A DNA stretch of 64,000 bases from Idiomarina sp. PL1-037 (GTDB lineage: Bacteria > Pseudomonadota > Gammaproteobacteria > Enterobacterales > Alteromonadaceae): positions 558,001 through 622,000 of the forward strand of contig NZ_CP139873.1 of the NCBI RefSeq assembly GCF_034422975.1, in the 5' to 3' direction. Position numbers and translations under genes: made by a program. This document shows, one piece after another, positions 7,033-16,056 of this stretch; positions within the stretch are counted from its first letter, which is position 1; each line of letters opens with the position of its first letter. Under the pieces are notes generated by a model. It saw nothing but the letters and a program-made list of their open reading frames with translations, ran no database searches and had not been told where the DNA came from.

Positions 7033-9048
7033 ATGAAAAAATGGATAATAACAGCGGCTGCGCTGATGCTTTCGGGCACAGCGGCAGCCCAGGAAAAACT
7101 CCAGTTAGAAGACATCTTTACGTTGGAATACGCATCATCACCGACCATTCACCCCAGCGGCGAGTGGACGGTCTTTGTTCGTCAGTCTATGGATATAAAT
7201 AACGACCGCAAAGTCGGGCGCTTATGGGCCAGCCTGCCAGACGGTGATATTCGGCCGTTAACCGGCAGCCAGGGCAGTGAAAGCCAGCCGGTATGGTCAC
7301 CCAGTGGCGACCGTTTAGCTTACGTCTCAACCGAAACCGGCTCGCCGCAGGTTCATATTTATTGGGTCGACTCCGGTGACAGCGCGGCGGTTACCCAGTT
7401 AACGCAAGCACCGTCAGGCTTGAGCTGGTCACCCGATGGCAGTCAAATTGCGTTTTCCATGTTTACGCCGAAATCACAGCCTGCACCGGTCAGCTTGCCG
7501 GGCAAACCTGAGAGTGCGGACTGGACTGCTGCGCCTAAATATATCGACAAAGGCAACTATCGCTATGACGGCGGTGGTTACGCCAAAGACGGACACCAGC
7601 AAATTTACGTGATACCGGCAACCGGTGGCTCCCCACGTCAGCTAACAGACGAAGAATTTAATCACGGTGGGCAACTCTCTTGGTCGCCGGACAGTAAGCA
7701 TATTTTCTTCTCGGCAAACCGTCGTGACGACGCTTTTCGCCAGCCGGTTAACAGCGAAATTTATCGTTTAACTCTAAGCAGCAAGAAAATCACGGCAATG
7801 ACGGAGCGCGATGGGCCCGATGGTTCGCCAAAAGTGTCTCCAAACGGCGAAAAAATTGCTTTTACCGGTTATGACGACACCAAAATGAGCTTTCAGGCCT
7901 CTAATTTGTACGTAATGGACTTAGACGGTTCCGACGTCGAACTGCTGACTGAAGACTTAGACCGCGGCGTTACAGGCTTTGAATGGGACAGCGACAGCCA
8001 GGGTGTGTACTTTACCTACGACGACAACGGGGTCGGACAGCTGGCGCGCACCGACTTAGACGGAGAGCATAGCCAACTAACCAACAGAGTCGGCGGTCTG
8101 TCTTATGCCCGTCCATACGGCGGTGGTGACTTCAGCGTAGCCAAAGGCGACCGTTTAGCGTTCACTATCTCTAACCCAATGCGTCCTGCGGAGCTGGCAC
8201 TGTGGGACGACGGTGACGTGCAACAGTTAACTCGTTTGAACGAGGACGCACTGGCGCACAAGCAATTAGCCAAAGTAGAAGAAGTTCGCTATAAATCGAG
8301 CGTTGACGGCATCGACCTGCAGGGCTGGATAGCCTACCCACCGGGTTTCGATAAAGACAAAGACTACCCGCTAATGCTGGAAATTCACGGCGGTCCGCAT
8401 ACCAACTATGGTCCTCGGTTTGCGGCTGAAATTCAGTTGTTCGCAGCGGCAGGCTACGTGGTGCTTTATACTAATCCGCGCGGCAGCACCAGCTACGGCT
8501 CGGACTTTGCTAATGAAATTCACCACAACTACCCCAGCCACGACTACAACGACTTAATGGACGGTGTAGACGCGGTTATCGACAAAGGCTTTATCGACAA
8601 AGACGAGCTTTACGTTACCGGTGGTAGTGGCGGCGGCGTGCTAACTGCCTGGATAGTCGGCCATACCGACCGTTTTAAAGCCGCGGTGGTGGCTAAGCCG
8701 GTCATTAACTGGTACAGCTTTGTGCTCACTGCCGATATGTATAACTTTTTCTATCAGTACTGGTTCCCGGGTCTGCCGTGGGAGAATATGGAACATTACA
8801 TGAAGTATTCACCCATCAGCTACGTCGGCAATGTGACTACGCCAACCATGCTGTTAACTGGTGAAAACGACTACCGTACGCCCATGTCCGAAACCGAGCA
8901 GTATTATCAGGCACTGAAACTGAAAGGTGTGGACACCGCTATGGTGCGCATTCAGGACTCAGGCCATGGTATTTACGCGCGGCCCAGTAACCTGATGAAT
9001 AAAGTCGCTTACATTCTGCATTGGTTTGAAAAATACCGGGACGAATAA
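7033..9048 (+). CDS. Secreted S9-family (prolyl oligopeptidase/DPP-type) serine peptidase
   Basis: This 671-residue protein has a signal peptide (MKKWIITAAALML, cleavage after TAAA near residue 20). It then has an N-terminal beta-propeller built from TolB/PD40-like repeats (P-S-W-S-P-D-G-S-type blades repeated through residues ~30-400). The C-terminal alpha/beta-hydrolase domain carries the catalytic triad: Ser532 in G-G-S-G-G-G, Asp613 in G-E-N-D-Y-R and His645 in D-S-G-H-G. S9 enzymes of this type cleave oligopeptides in the periplasm or at the cell surface and are common in protein-degrading marine bacteria. I chose the ATG at 7033, which has a GGGGAGA ribosome-binding site and gives a proper signal peptide; an upstream start at 7009 would spoil it. 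Confidence 0.93.
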   Translation: MKKWIITAAALMLSGTAAAQEKLQLEDIFTLEYASSPTIHPSGEWTVFVRQSMDINNDRKVGRLWASLPDGDIRPLTGSQGSESQPVWSPSGDRLAYVSTETGSPQVHIYWVDSGDSAAVTQLTQAPSGLSWSPDGSQIAFSMFTPKSQPAPVSLPGKPESADWTAAPKYIDKGNYRYDGGGYAKDGHQQIYVIPATGGSPRQLTDEEFNHGGQLSWSPDSKHIFFSANRRDDAFRQPVNSEIYRLTLSSKKITAMTERDGPDGSPKVSPNGEKIAFTGYDDTKMSFQASNLYVMDLDGSDVELLTEDLDRGVTGFEWDSDSQGVYFTYDDNGVGQLARTDLDGEHSQLTNRVGGLSYARPYGGGDFSVAKGDRLAFTISNPMRPAELALWDDGDVQQLTRLNEDALAHKQLAKVEEVRYKSSVDGIDLQGWIAYPPGFDKDKDYPLMLEIHGGPHTNYGPRFAAEIQLFAAAGYVVLYTNPRGSTSYGSDFANEIHHNYPSHDYNDLMDGVDAVIDKGFIDKDELYVTGGSGGGVLTAWIVGHTDRFKAAVVAKPVINWYSFVLTADMYNFFYQYWFPGLPWENMEHYMKYSPISYVGNVTTPTMLLTGENDYRTPMSETEQYYQALKLKGVDTAMVRIQDSGHGIYARPSNLMNKVAYILHWFEKYRDE

Positions 9049-9121
9049 CTCAGGTAGACTAAGTCACCGTAGAACGTGATAAACTACGCGATATTTTTAA
9101 GTCGTCAGGTCAATAAAACGA

Positions 9122-9811
9122 ATGAATGTTGCATTGATAACCGCCCGCGGTGGCTCGAAAGGGCTACCCGGGAAAAATATCGCGTTACTTAACGGTAAGC
9201 CGCTTATTGTCTGGACTATACTGGCTGCACAAAAAGCCGAGTCGGTTGACGCCGTTTATGTGTCGACAGAAGATGCGGCCATTGCTGAGGTCAGCAAGCA
9301 GGCCGGAGCTCAGGTTATTCCGCGGCCGGCAGAGCTGGCACAGGACGACACCAGCAGCGAACCGGTTATTGAACACGCCATTAATTACTTAAAAAAGCAG
9401 TCGCTTAAGGTTAACAGCGTAACGTTGCTGCAACCGACATCCCCTTTAAGAGCCGCACAGCATATTGACGAAGCCTACCGTATTTATGCGGACAGCGACG
9501 CCAACTGTGTTTTAAGTGTTATTGAACCGGCACATTCTGCTGCGAAAGCTTACAAATTGAATTCAGACGGGTCTTTATCGGGCCTTTTGAGTCTGGACGC
9601 GCCTTATATGCGCCGTCAGGACCTTCCTCGTACCGTTCATCCCAACGGTGCCATTTATATATTTAGTACAGCAGCCTTTGAAGCTGGGGGCGGTATTCCG
9701 CGCCAAAATGTCTACCCTTACATTATGAGCGAAGAGGCGTCTGTCGACATTGACAGAGCAAGTGACCTGCAACTTGCCGAACAGATTATGGAGAAAGCGC
9801 AACATGGCTAA
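9122..9811 (+). CDS. neuA: CMP-nonulosonate (sialic-type) cytidylyltransferase
   Basis: This 229-residue nucleotidyltransferase activates a nonulosonic acid (sialic, legionaminic or pseudaminic) with CTP. The N-terminal motif A-R-G-G-S-K-G-L-P-G-K-N (residues 8-19) is the CTP-binding signature of the NeuA/PseF/LegF family, and L-Q-P-T-S-P-L-R follows near residue 103. It is the first gene of a compact operon with overlapping starts and stops, followed by neuB and neuC. With neuC as the sugar source, Neu5Ac is the simplest product, but the substrate cannot be fixed from sequence alone. Confidence 0.85.
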   Translation: MNVALITARGGSKGLPGKNIALLNGKPLIVWTILAAQKAESVDAVYVSTEDAAIAEVSKQAGAQVIPRPAELAQDDTSSEPVIEHAINYLKKQSLKVNSVTLLQPTSPLRAAQHIDEAYRIYADSDANCVLSVIEPAHSAAKAYKLNSDGSLSGLLSLDAPYMRRQDLPRTVHPNGAIYIFSTAAFEAGGGIPRQNVYPYIMSEEASVDIDRASDLQLAEQIMEKAQHG

Positions 9812-10862
9812 CACCCCGGAAAAACACCCAGTAATGAAAATTGGCTCGCGCGAAATTGGTTACGACCACGACCCGGTTGTGGTGGCTGAAATAGGCATTA
9901 ACCACGAAGGCAGCCTGAAAACCGCTTATGAAATGGTCGACGCAGCTGTCTCTGCGGGCGCTGAAATTATTAAGCACCAGACGCACGTGGTTGAAGACGA
10001 AATGAGTGCCGACGCGAAGAAAGTCATTCCGGGTAATGCCGATGTGTCTATCTACGAAATTATAGAGCGTTGCGCGCTGAACGAAGAAGACGAAACCAAG
10101 CTGAAAGAATACGTCGAAAGTAAAGGCGCCATATTCATCAGTACGCCGTTTTCACGCGCCGCCGCCGAGCGTTTAGAGCGTATGGGTGTTGAAGGCTACA
10201 AAATTGGCTCCGGAGAATGTAACAACTATCCGTTGCTGGAGCTTGTGGCGTCGTACAAAAAGCCGATTATTCTCAGCACCGGCATGAACGACATTCCGTC
10301 TATTGCTAAAGCGGTAGATATTTTCCGAAAGCACGGCGTGCAGTATGCCCTGTTGCATTGCACTAACGTGTACCCAACACCGGATAACCTGATCCGTTTA
10401 GGTGCCATGAACCAGTTGCAGGACGCTTTTGACGACGCGGTTGTTGGTTTGTCTGACCACAGCATTGATAACCTCGCCTGCCTGGGGGCTGTAGCCGTTG
10501 GTGCCTCTATTCTGGAACGCCACTTTACTGACCACAAACAGCGTACCGGGCCGGACATTAACTGCTCTATGGACACCGAAGAGTGTCGTTCGCTCATTCA
10601 GGAGTCAAAGCGCATGAAAGCCATGCGTGGCGGCCAGAAAGGCGCGGTAGCTGAAGAGCAGGTGACCATCGACTTTGCTTACGCCAGCGTAGTCACCATT
10701 AAGCCCATTAAAAAAGGCGAAACCTTTAGTCAGGACAATTTATGGGTTAAGCGTCCGGGAACTGGCCAGTTTCTGGCCGACGACTACGAAAACTTAATGG
10801 GTAAAACCGCCGCTCAAGACATAGAAAACGATGTTCAATTGCGCTCCGAGGATGTTCAGTAA
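9804..10862 (+). CDS. neuB: N-acetylneuraminate-type synthase
   Basis: This 352-residue protein condenses phosphoenolpyruvate with an N-acetyl-hexosamine to make a nonulosonic acid. Family marks are V-V-A-E-I-G-I-N-H-E-G-S near residues 28-39, E-I-I-K-H-Q-T, the barrel segment F-I-S-T-P-F-S-R and L-S-D-H-S, and E-R-H-F-T with a downstream G-P-D motif. The C-terminal ~60 residues form the SAF (antifreeze-like) domain (I-K-K-G-E-T-F). I chose the ATG at 9804, which overlaps the neuA stop by eight bases; the longer start at 9750 lies inside neuA. It is co-translated with neuA and neuC. Confidence 0.9.
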   Translation: MANTPEKHPVMKIGSREIGYDHDPVVVAEIGINHEGSLKTAYEMVDAAVSAGAEIIKHQTHVVEDEMSADAKKVIPGNADVSIYEIIERCALNEEDETKLKEYVESKGAIFISTPFSRAAAERLERMGVEGYKIGSGECNNYPLLELVASYKKPIILSTGMNDIPSIAKAVDIFRKHGVQYALLHCTNVYPTPDNLIRLGAMNQLQDAFDDAVVGLSDHSIDNLACLGAVAVGASILERHFTDHKQRTGPDINCSMDTEECRSLIQESKRMKAMRGGQKGAVAEEQVTIDFAYASVVTIKPIKKGETFSQDNLWVKRPGTGQFLADDYENLMGKTAAQDIENDVQLRSEDVQ

Positions 10863-12000
10863 TGAAAAAAAGGTGCTTTTCGTAACCGGTACCCGTGCCG
10901 ACTTTGGCAAACTGAAAAGTTTAATTGAAGTCACCGATAAAGCGGATGACTTTGAAGTTCAGCTGTTTATTACCGGCATGCACATGATGTCCCGCTACGG
11001 CATGACTTCCATAGAAGTCGAGCGCCTGAAAATAGCCTCGAGCTATAAGTACATTAATCAGACCAAAAACGACACCATGGACGTGGTTCTGGCGAAAACC
11101 ATTACCGGTTTGTCGGACTACATTCACGAGAATAACCCGGACGTTATTGTGGTTCACGGCGACCGGGTAGAAGCCATGGCTGGTGCCATTGTGGGTAGCC
11201 TGAACAACATTCTGGTTGCCCATATTGAAGGCGGCGAGGTGTCGGGTACCATTGACGAGCTTATCCGTCATTCCATATCCAAAATGGCGCACACGCACTT
11301 TGTGTCCAACAGCGAAGCGCAGGAGCGACTGGTGCAGCTGGGCGAGGCTAAGTCGTCCATTTTTACCATCGGCTCGCCCGACCTCGATGTGATGAATTCA
11401 CCGAATTTGCCGTCGTTGGACACGGTAAAAGAAAAGTACGACATTGCGTTTAAAGACTACTCGGTGTTTATGTACCATCCGGTGACCACCGAGCTTGAGT
11501 CGCTGGAGTCGAACATCAAGTCGACTGTTGATGCCATGCTGGAAAGTGATGAAAACTTTGTGGTGGTGTACCCCAATAACGACCACGGCACCGACACCAT
11601 TCTGGCGGAGCTAAAACGCTGCGAGAACCATCCGCGTTTCCGCATTTACCCCAGTATTCGGTTCGAATACTTTTTGGTGCTGTTGAAAAACGCCAATATG
11701 ATCATCGGTAATTCAAGCGCGGGTGTTCGCGAAGCGCCGTTTTACGGCATACCCACCATTAACCTGGGCAGCAGACAGCAAAGCCGGGCTACAGCCGGGT
11801 CTATCTTAAATGTGGAAGAACAGACGCCGGCCATTTTAGAGGCCATAAAAACCTTTAAAACCAAACGCTTTGAGCCATCGTCAGAATTTGGTGAGGGCAA
11901 TAGCGCCGAGGGTTTTATCAGTACCTTGCGCTTGGAAGCGTTCTGGGCAATATCCAAACAAAAAGTTTTTGTAGACTGGGACAAACGTGAAAAAAGTTAA
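10852..12000 (+). CDS. neuC: UDP-N-acetylglucosamine 2-epimerase (hydrolysing), NeuC type
   Basis: This ~382-residue GT-B-fold enzyme has the start K-K-V-L-F-V-T-G-T-R-A-D-F-G-K-L, characteristic of hydrolysing NeuC/LegG epimerases, and the distal motif I-G-N-S-S-A-G-V-R-E near residue 288. It would convert UDP-GlcNAc to ManNAc plus UDP and so supply NeuB. No dehydratase or aminotransferase (LegB/C, PseB/C) is nearby, which favours plain sialic acid over legionaminic or pseudaminic acid. The start is uncertain: ATG at 10852 or 10831, both inside the end of neuB. The stop overlaps the next gene by 14 bases. Confidence 0.86.
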   Translation: MFSNEKKVLFVTGTRADFGKLKSLIEVTDKADDFEVQLFITGMHMMSRYGMTSIEVERLKIASSYKYINQTKNDTMDVVLAKTITGLSDYIHENNPDVIVVHGDRVEAMAGAIVGSLNNILVAHIEGGEVSGTIDELIRHSISKMAHTHFVSNSEAQERLVQLGEAKSSIFTIGSPDLDVMNSPNLPSLDTVKEKYDIAFKDYSVFMYHPVTTELESLESNIKSTVDAMLESDENFVVVYPNNDHGTDTILAELKRCENHPRFRIYPSIRFEYFLVLLKNANMIIGNSSAGVREAPFYGIPTINLGSRQQSRATAGSILNVEEQTPAILEAIKTFKTKRFEPSSEFGEGNSAEGFISTLRLEAFWAISKQKVFVDWDKREKS

Positions 12001-13048
12001 TTACTATTTTATTTCATCGCCGCTGCACCTGCTGTTCAGTGTCACCACGGCCCTGAGTCATAAAGACGACATTAATGTTGCGGTTATCGATTATTACCTT
12101 GAAAGCAATCGTCTGTTATTTACGCAGGCGCTGGAAAACAGCTCTATTTTTGAAACCGTTATTAGCTTCAGCGATGCGCACATAAAAAGTAAGCTCAGTA
12201 AGCGTAAAGCACGGCTGAAAAGGCTGGCCGATCTGGTTGAAGAAATGCCTCCGTCACGGGTTTATACCGGCTCCGATCGTAGTGTCGAGTTTCAATACAC
12301 CATGCATCTGGCGAACCGGGGTAAAAACAGTGCTGAAGGCCATTATCTGGATGAAGGAACCCAAACCTATCTGGGCCACCGGCACATGCACAGCTTCGTG
12401 CACAACTACGTCGACCCTTTATTGAAGAAGCTGGCTTACGGCATGTGGTGGAGCAGCCCGCAAATGATAGGTGCGTCTAAGTGGATATCGACCATTCACG
12501 CTACCTTCCCGGAGCTGATACACCCAGTTTTGCGGAACAAGAACGTTGAGCCTATTTCAAAAGCGGCGTTTAAACTGCCCGAGTTCGATGAGTTTAATAA
12601 GAACTTGCTGGCGTTGGCAGATATCGACATAGAGCCGTTAAAGAATGTCGATTACGTTATTATATTAACGGGTGATTCCTTCTATAAAGACGTGAATGAA
12701 CACCTCGACAGAATGGTGGATATTTTCAGCCGCAAAACCGAGAAAAGCCGTATTGCGTTAAAAGCTCACCCGCGGTCAAACTATATTGAGCACTTTAAAC
12801 AAAAGCACCCGGAGCTGGTGCATATTGACAATCGGGTTGGGTTTGAACTGCTGCTACCGCAGTTTCCCGAGTCCTGTACTTATGTCGGCGATGTCAGCTC
12901 AACTCTGTTTACCATCCGTTGGTTGAGCAACAAACAGAATGTAATAGCCGTGAAGCTAGAGCAGAAAACCCCCGAACATTTTTCAGCACCACTGGCTAAA
13001 TTACTAAGCGAAGTCGACGTAAAACAGTTGAGTTATCAGGAATTGTAG
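11987..13048 (+). CDS. Putative sialyltransferase (nonulosonate transferase)
   Basis: I recognise this 353-residue protein by motifs rather than by overall similarity. Bacterial sialyltransferase families share a D/E-D/E-G motif, an H-P motif and a downstream S-S/T motif. Here these appear in the right order as L-D-E-G-T (Asp122-Gly124), A-H-P-R (His261-Pro262) and D-V-S-S-T (Ser304-Ser305). It has no signal peptide or membrane segment, as expected for a cytoplasmic GT-B enzyme. It is the last gene of the neuA-neuB-neuC operon and overlaps neuC, so a role as the transferase using the CMP-sugar they make is strongly suggested. The acceptor (LPS, capsule or other) is unknown. Confidence 0.72.
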   Translation: MKKVNYYFISSPLHLLFSVTTALSHKDDINVAVIDYYLESNRLLFTQALENSSIFETVISFSDAHIKSKLSKRKARLKRLADLVEEMPPSRVYTGSDRSVEFQYTMHLANRGKNSAEGHYLDEGTQTYLGHRHMHSFVHNYVDPLLKKLAYGMWWSSPQMIGASKWISTIHATFPELIHPVLRNKNVEPISKAAFKLPEFDEFNKNLLALADIDIEPLKNVDYVIILTGDSFYKDVNEHLDRMVDIFSRKTEKSRIALKAHPRSNYIEHFKQKHPELVHIDNRVGFELLLPQFPESCTYVGDVSSTLFTIRWLSNKQNVIAVKLEQKTPEHFSAPLAKLLSEVDVKQLSYQEL

Positions 13049-13075
13049 CCTGACACAAAACAAAGGAAGAAGATC

Positions 13076-13726
13076 ATGCCCTGGAGCACTCTTTTAGCCG
13101 AAGAAAAGCAGAAGCCTTATTTTCAGAAGCTGTGGCAGCGCGTAGAGCAGGCGCGGCAGGACACCCTGGTGTACCCGCCGAAAGAGGATGTTTTTAACGC
13201 GATGAAGCTGACCGACCCGGAAAACATCAAAGTGGTTATTCTGGGGCAGGACCCCTACCACGGTCCCGGGCAAGCGCACGGTTTGAGTTTTTCCGTACCT
13301 GAGGGCGTAAAGTTTCCGCCGTCGCTGCGCAACATGTTTAAAGCCATCGCCATAGACTACCCGGATGCGGAATTGCCCCAGCATGGCGACTTAACCCATT
13401 GGGCCGAGCAGGGCGTGTTGCTGCTGAATACAGTACTTACGGTAGAGCAGGGCAACGCACACAGCCATGCCAGCTGGGGCTGGGAAACCTTTACGGACAC
13501 CGTTATAAAGAGAGTGTCGGAAGCGACCGATCATGTGGTGTTTTTGCTCTGGGGCGCCCACGCGCAGAAAAAAATACCGCTTATTGACGGCAATAAACAC
13601 TGCATACTGACCGCACCGCACCCGTCGCCGCTGTCAGCGCATCGCGGGTTCTTCGACGCCAACCATTTCCGCAAAACCAACGACTATTTACAGCAGCACG
13701 GACGCCAACCCATACGGTGGGTATAA
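13076..13726 (+). CDS. ung: Uracil-DNA glycosylase, family 1
   Basis: This 216-residue enzyme removes uracil from DNA as the first step of base-excision repair. It carries the catalytic water-activating motif G-Q-D-P-Y-H (Asp59) and the DNA-intercalation loop motif H-P-S-P-L-S (His182), both at the usual family positions. The length is normal. The ATG follows an AAGGAAGA ribosome-binding site. It faces the LysR gene tail to tail, with only ~25 bp between stops. Confidence 0.97.
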   Translation: MPWSTLLAEEKQKPYFQKLWQRVEQARQDTLVYPPKEDVFNAMKLTDPENIKVVILGQDPYHGPGQAHGLSFSVPEGVKFPPSLRNMFKAIAIDYPDAELPQHGDLTHWAEQGVLLLNTVLTVEQGNAHSHASWGWETFTDTVIKRVSEATDHVVFLLWGAHAQKKIPLIDGNKHCILTAPHPSPLSAHRGFFDANHFRKTNDYLQQHGRQPIRWV

Positions 13727-13751
13727 CCGGCCTCAACTGGTATACCCAAGA

Positions 13752-14618
13752 TCACACAAAGCGCTGCAGCAGCTTGGCAACCATGGGGTGTTCGAACGGG
13801 CGCTTCAGAGTTATGGCGTAAAAATGTTCGAACACATTGGGCAGGGTTAAATAGCGCTTCAATTGCCCGCTGGTCAACTCGTCCCGAACCACAACGTCCG
13901 GAATCACCGCCAGCGCGCCGGTATCCCTGGCTAACAGGCGCAGCATCGCCATATCGTCGGCTTCGGCCAGCACCCGCGGTTGCCAGTTGTATTCCGCACT
14001 GAGCATATCGAATGCCGCCCGCAGCGGCATGTTTTCCGGCGGCAACACCCAGTTATTGTCACGCAAAGCCGCGTCGGTTAACTGTTCTATGTCGCGCCCC
14101 AGTGGCCCAATAATCGACACCGGCTGCCGCGCCAGTAAGCGGCTTTGCCACAGTTGCTTATCGCTGCCGCGCACACTGGTATTGGCCAGCGCAATATCAA
14201 TTTGGTGATCCGCCAGCTCGTTAAATAACTGGTCGGGTGTCATCGAATGCAGCCGGTACTGAACATCCTGCTGGTGTATCAACTCATGAATAAAAGCTTC
14301 CACAAAGTTACGCGACATGGTCGAGGCATGACCAATGCGCACAACCAAATCACTGCCCTCCATGCCTTGCTTTAGTTGGTTAACCAGGTTTTCACCTTCG
14401 TGAAAAATGCGGTCGGCATACTGGCGCGCAATGTACCCGGCCTGAGTCAGTACTAACTTACGGCCTGTGCGCTCAAACAGTGGCGTACCCAGCCACTCTT
14501 CCAATTGCTTTATTTGCGCCGACAACGCCGACTGCGACACATGAAGCTTCTGTGCTGTTTGGGTTAAATGCCCGTTTTCTGCCACGTGCCAAAAGTAATA
14601 AAGGTGTTTATAATTCAT
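13752..14618 (-). CDS. LysR-family regulator (NhaR-like), probable regulator of dabBA
   Basis: This 288-residue protein has an N-terminal winged helix (MNYKHLYYFWHVAENGHLT, then L-H-V-S-Q-S-A-L-S-A-Q-I) and a substrate-binding LysR effector domain. The sequence style (Y-F-W-x-V-A-E-x-G) matches the NhaR branch. It is divergent from dabB, with ~110 bp between the starts, the usual arrangement of a LysR regulator with its target. NhaR-type regulators respond to sodium or pH; LysR regulators also accompany DAB carbon-uptake operons in other bacteria. The ATG at 14618 is preferred over a TTG at 14630. Confidence 0.8.
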   Translation of the reverse strand: MNYKHLYYFWHVAENGHLTQTAQKLHVSQSALSAQIKQLEEWLGTPLFERTGRKLVLTQAGYIARQYADRIFHEGENLVNQLKQGMEGSDLVVRIGHASTMSRNFVEAFIHELIHQQDVQYRLHSMTPDQLFNELADHQIDIALANTSVRGSDKQLWQSRLLARQPVSIIGPLGRDIEQLTDAALRDNNWVLPPENMPLRAAFDMLSAEYNWQPRVLAEADDMAMLRLLARDTGALAVIPDVVVRDELTSGQLKRYLTLPNVFEHFYAITLKRPFEHPMVAKLLQRFV

Positions 14619-14730
14619 CGGGCTTACCAACCGTTCACTTAAAACGAATGAATTTATAGTTTATATCTATTTTACTTAACATCAAGCCAGCGCCCATAAT
14701 TGCTCCAAACAAGACACACGAGGCGCATTC

Positions 14731-16056
14731 ATGGCGGAATGGTTGACACTATCGGGCATACGACCGGTTTTACTGGTGCTGGTTGCAGTATTAGCGTGGG
14801 TTGTTACGCGCTACGCCTTTAGAAACTTTCGGCTGGACCCGCGCCGCCGCGCATTCGTCACCAAGCTGGTTGGCTGTCTTATAGCGGTCTTCATTCTTAT
14901 TGTCAGCAATAACCTTATTGTGTTTTTCGCCGCCTGGATGGCAATAAGCCTGCAGCTGCACAGCCTGCTCATGTTTTACCCCGAACGCGACCGCGCCGTA
15001 CTGGCGGCCCATAAAAAATTCATTCTGGCACGCTGCTCTGAGACCTTCCTTGGCACGGCCTTTATTATTATGTACTTAACAACCGGCAGTCTGCAGCTGG
15101 ACACGTCTTTGCAGCAGTTCGGCACTGCCCCTGCGCACCTCTCTCAGCACATTGCCGCGCTGTGCCTGGTTATGGCGGCACTGATTAAATGCGCTCAGCT
15201 ACCCTTGCACGGCTGGCTTATTCAGGTGGTTGAAGCGCCGACCCCGGTTTCTGCTTTACTGCATGCCGGCATTATTAACTTGGGTGGTTTTTTGCTGCTG
15301 GCAACGGTACCGCTGTGGAGCAACAGTGCACCGGCGGTGTGGCTGCTGTGTCTGGTATCGGCGGCGTCCTGCTGCTTTGCCGCGCTTATTATGGCTACCC
15401 GCATTAGTATAAAAGTGCGCTTAGCCTGGTCTACCAGCGCGCAAATGGGGCTTATGCTGCTGGAAATTGGTCTGGGTTATTACGACTTAGCCCTACTGCA
15501 TCTGGTGGCGCACTCGGTGTACAAAGCCCATGCGTTTTTGTCGGTAAGCGAGGTGGCAATAATAAAGCAGCCCAAGGCCCGTTCACTGTGGCGTATTGGC
15601 ATTGTCTTTATCGCGTTTCAGGGCATTATTGCCGCCGCCTGCTGGTGGTTTCTGGGTACCCCAAAATGGCTTCCTTCGGCGTTACTGGCTATGGCACTCA
15701 CCACCTTATGGATGAACCTGCATCAGAAGCTGCTGCGAATTGCAGTATCGGCGTTAACTGTCGTGGTTTATCTTTTGCTGGGTGCGCTGGCGCATCAGGT
15801 TATTGAGCCGCAGCCACCGTTCAGCAGTGTCTGGCTGGAGCCTGCTGTAACCCTTATGTTCAACGCCTTTGCCTTTACTTACTGGCTGGTGCATCACACG
15901 CCGTCGCACCGGCTTAGCCAGCGCTGGTTTATTACCTTAAACGCCGGGTTGTATCTCGACGAATGGTTAACGCGGCTGGTGCTGTGGCTCTGGCCCAGTC
16001 ACCCCATTCACTACTACCAGCGGCAGGATCGCATTCAGCGGGAGAAACACTCATGA
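14731..16056 (+). CDS. dabB: DabB, proton-channel subunit of the DAB inorganic-carbon accumulation complex
   Basis: This 441-residue integral membrane protein belongs to the NADH-quinone oxidoreductase subunit L / Mrp antiporter family (proton-conducting membrane transporter domain). It has about a dozen hydrophobic segments. The family core V-E-A-P-T-P-V-S-A-L-L-H-A-G lies near residues 167-180, with a conserved lysine in the preceding helix (L-I-K-C-A-Q-L-P-L-H-G-W). In the DAB complex it supplies proton-driven energy for the zinc protein DabA, which hydrates CO2 to bicarbonate in the cytoplasm. It overlaps dabA by four bases. Without dabA beside it, it could be mistaken for a stray NuoL or MrpA. 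Confidence 0.88.
   Translation: MAEWLTLSGIRPVLLVLVAVLAWVVTRYAFRNFRLDPRRRAFVTKLVGCLIAVFILIVSNNLIVFFAAWMAISLQLHSLLMFYPERDRAVLAAHKKFILARCSETFLGTAFIIMYLTTGSLQLDTSLQQFGTAPAHLSQHIAALCLVMAALIKCAQLPLHGWLIQVVEAPTPVSALLHAGIINLGGFLLLATVPLWSNSAPAVWLLCLVSAASCCFAALIMATRISIKVRLAWSTSAQMGLMLLEIGLGYYDLALLHLVAHSVYKAHAFLSVSEVAIIKQPKARSLWRIGIVFIAFQGIIAAACWWFLGTPKWLPSALLAMALTTLWMNLHQKLLRIAVSALTVVVYLLLGALAHQVIEPQPPFSSVWLEPAVTLMFNAFAFTYWLVHHTPSHRLSQRWFITLNAGLYLDEWLTRLVLWLWPSHPIHYYQRQDRIQREKHS

Noticed and set aside
14731..16056. dabB as a NADH dehydrogenase subunit L or Mrp antiporter gene
   Set aside because: It is coupled by a four-base overlap to a DUF2309/DabA gene with intact zinc ligands, and no other nuo or mrp genes are nearby.
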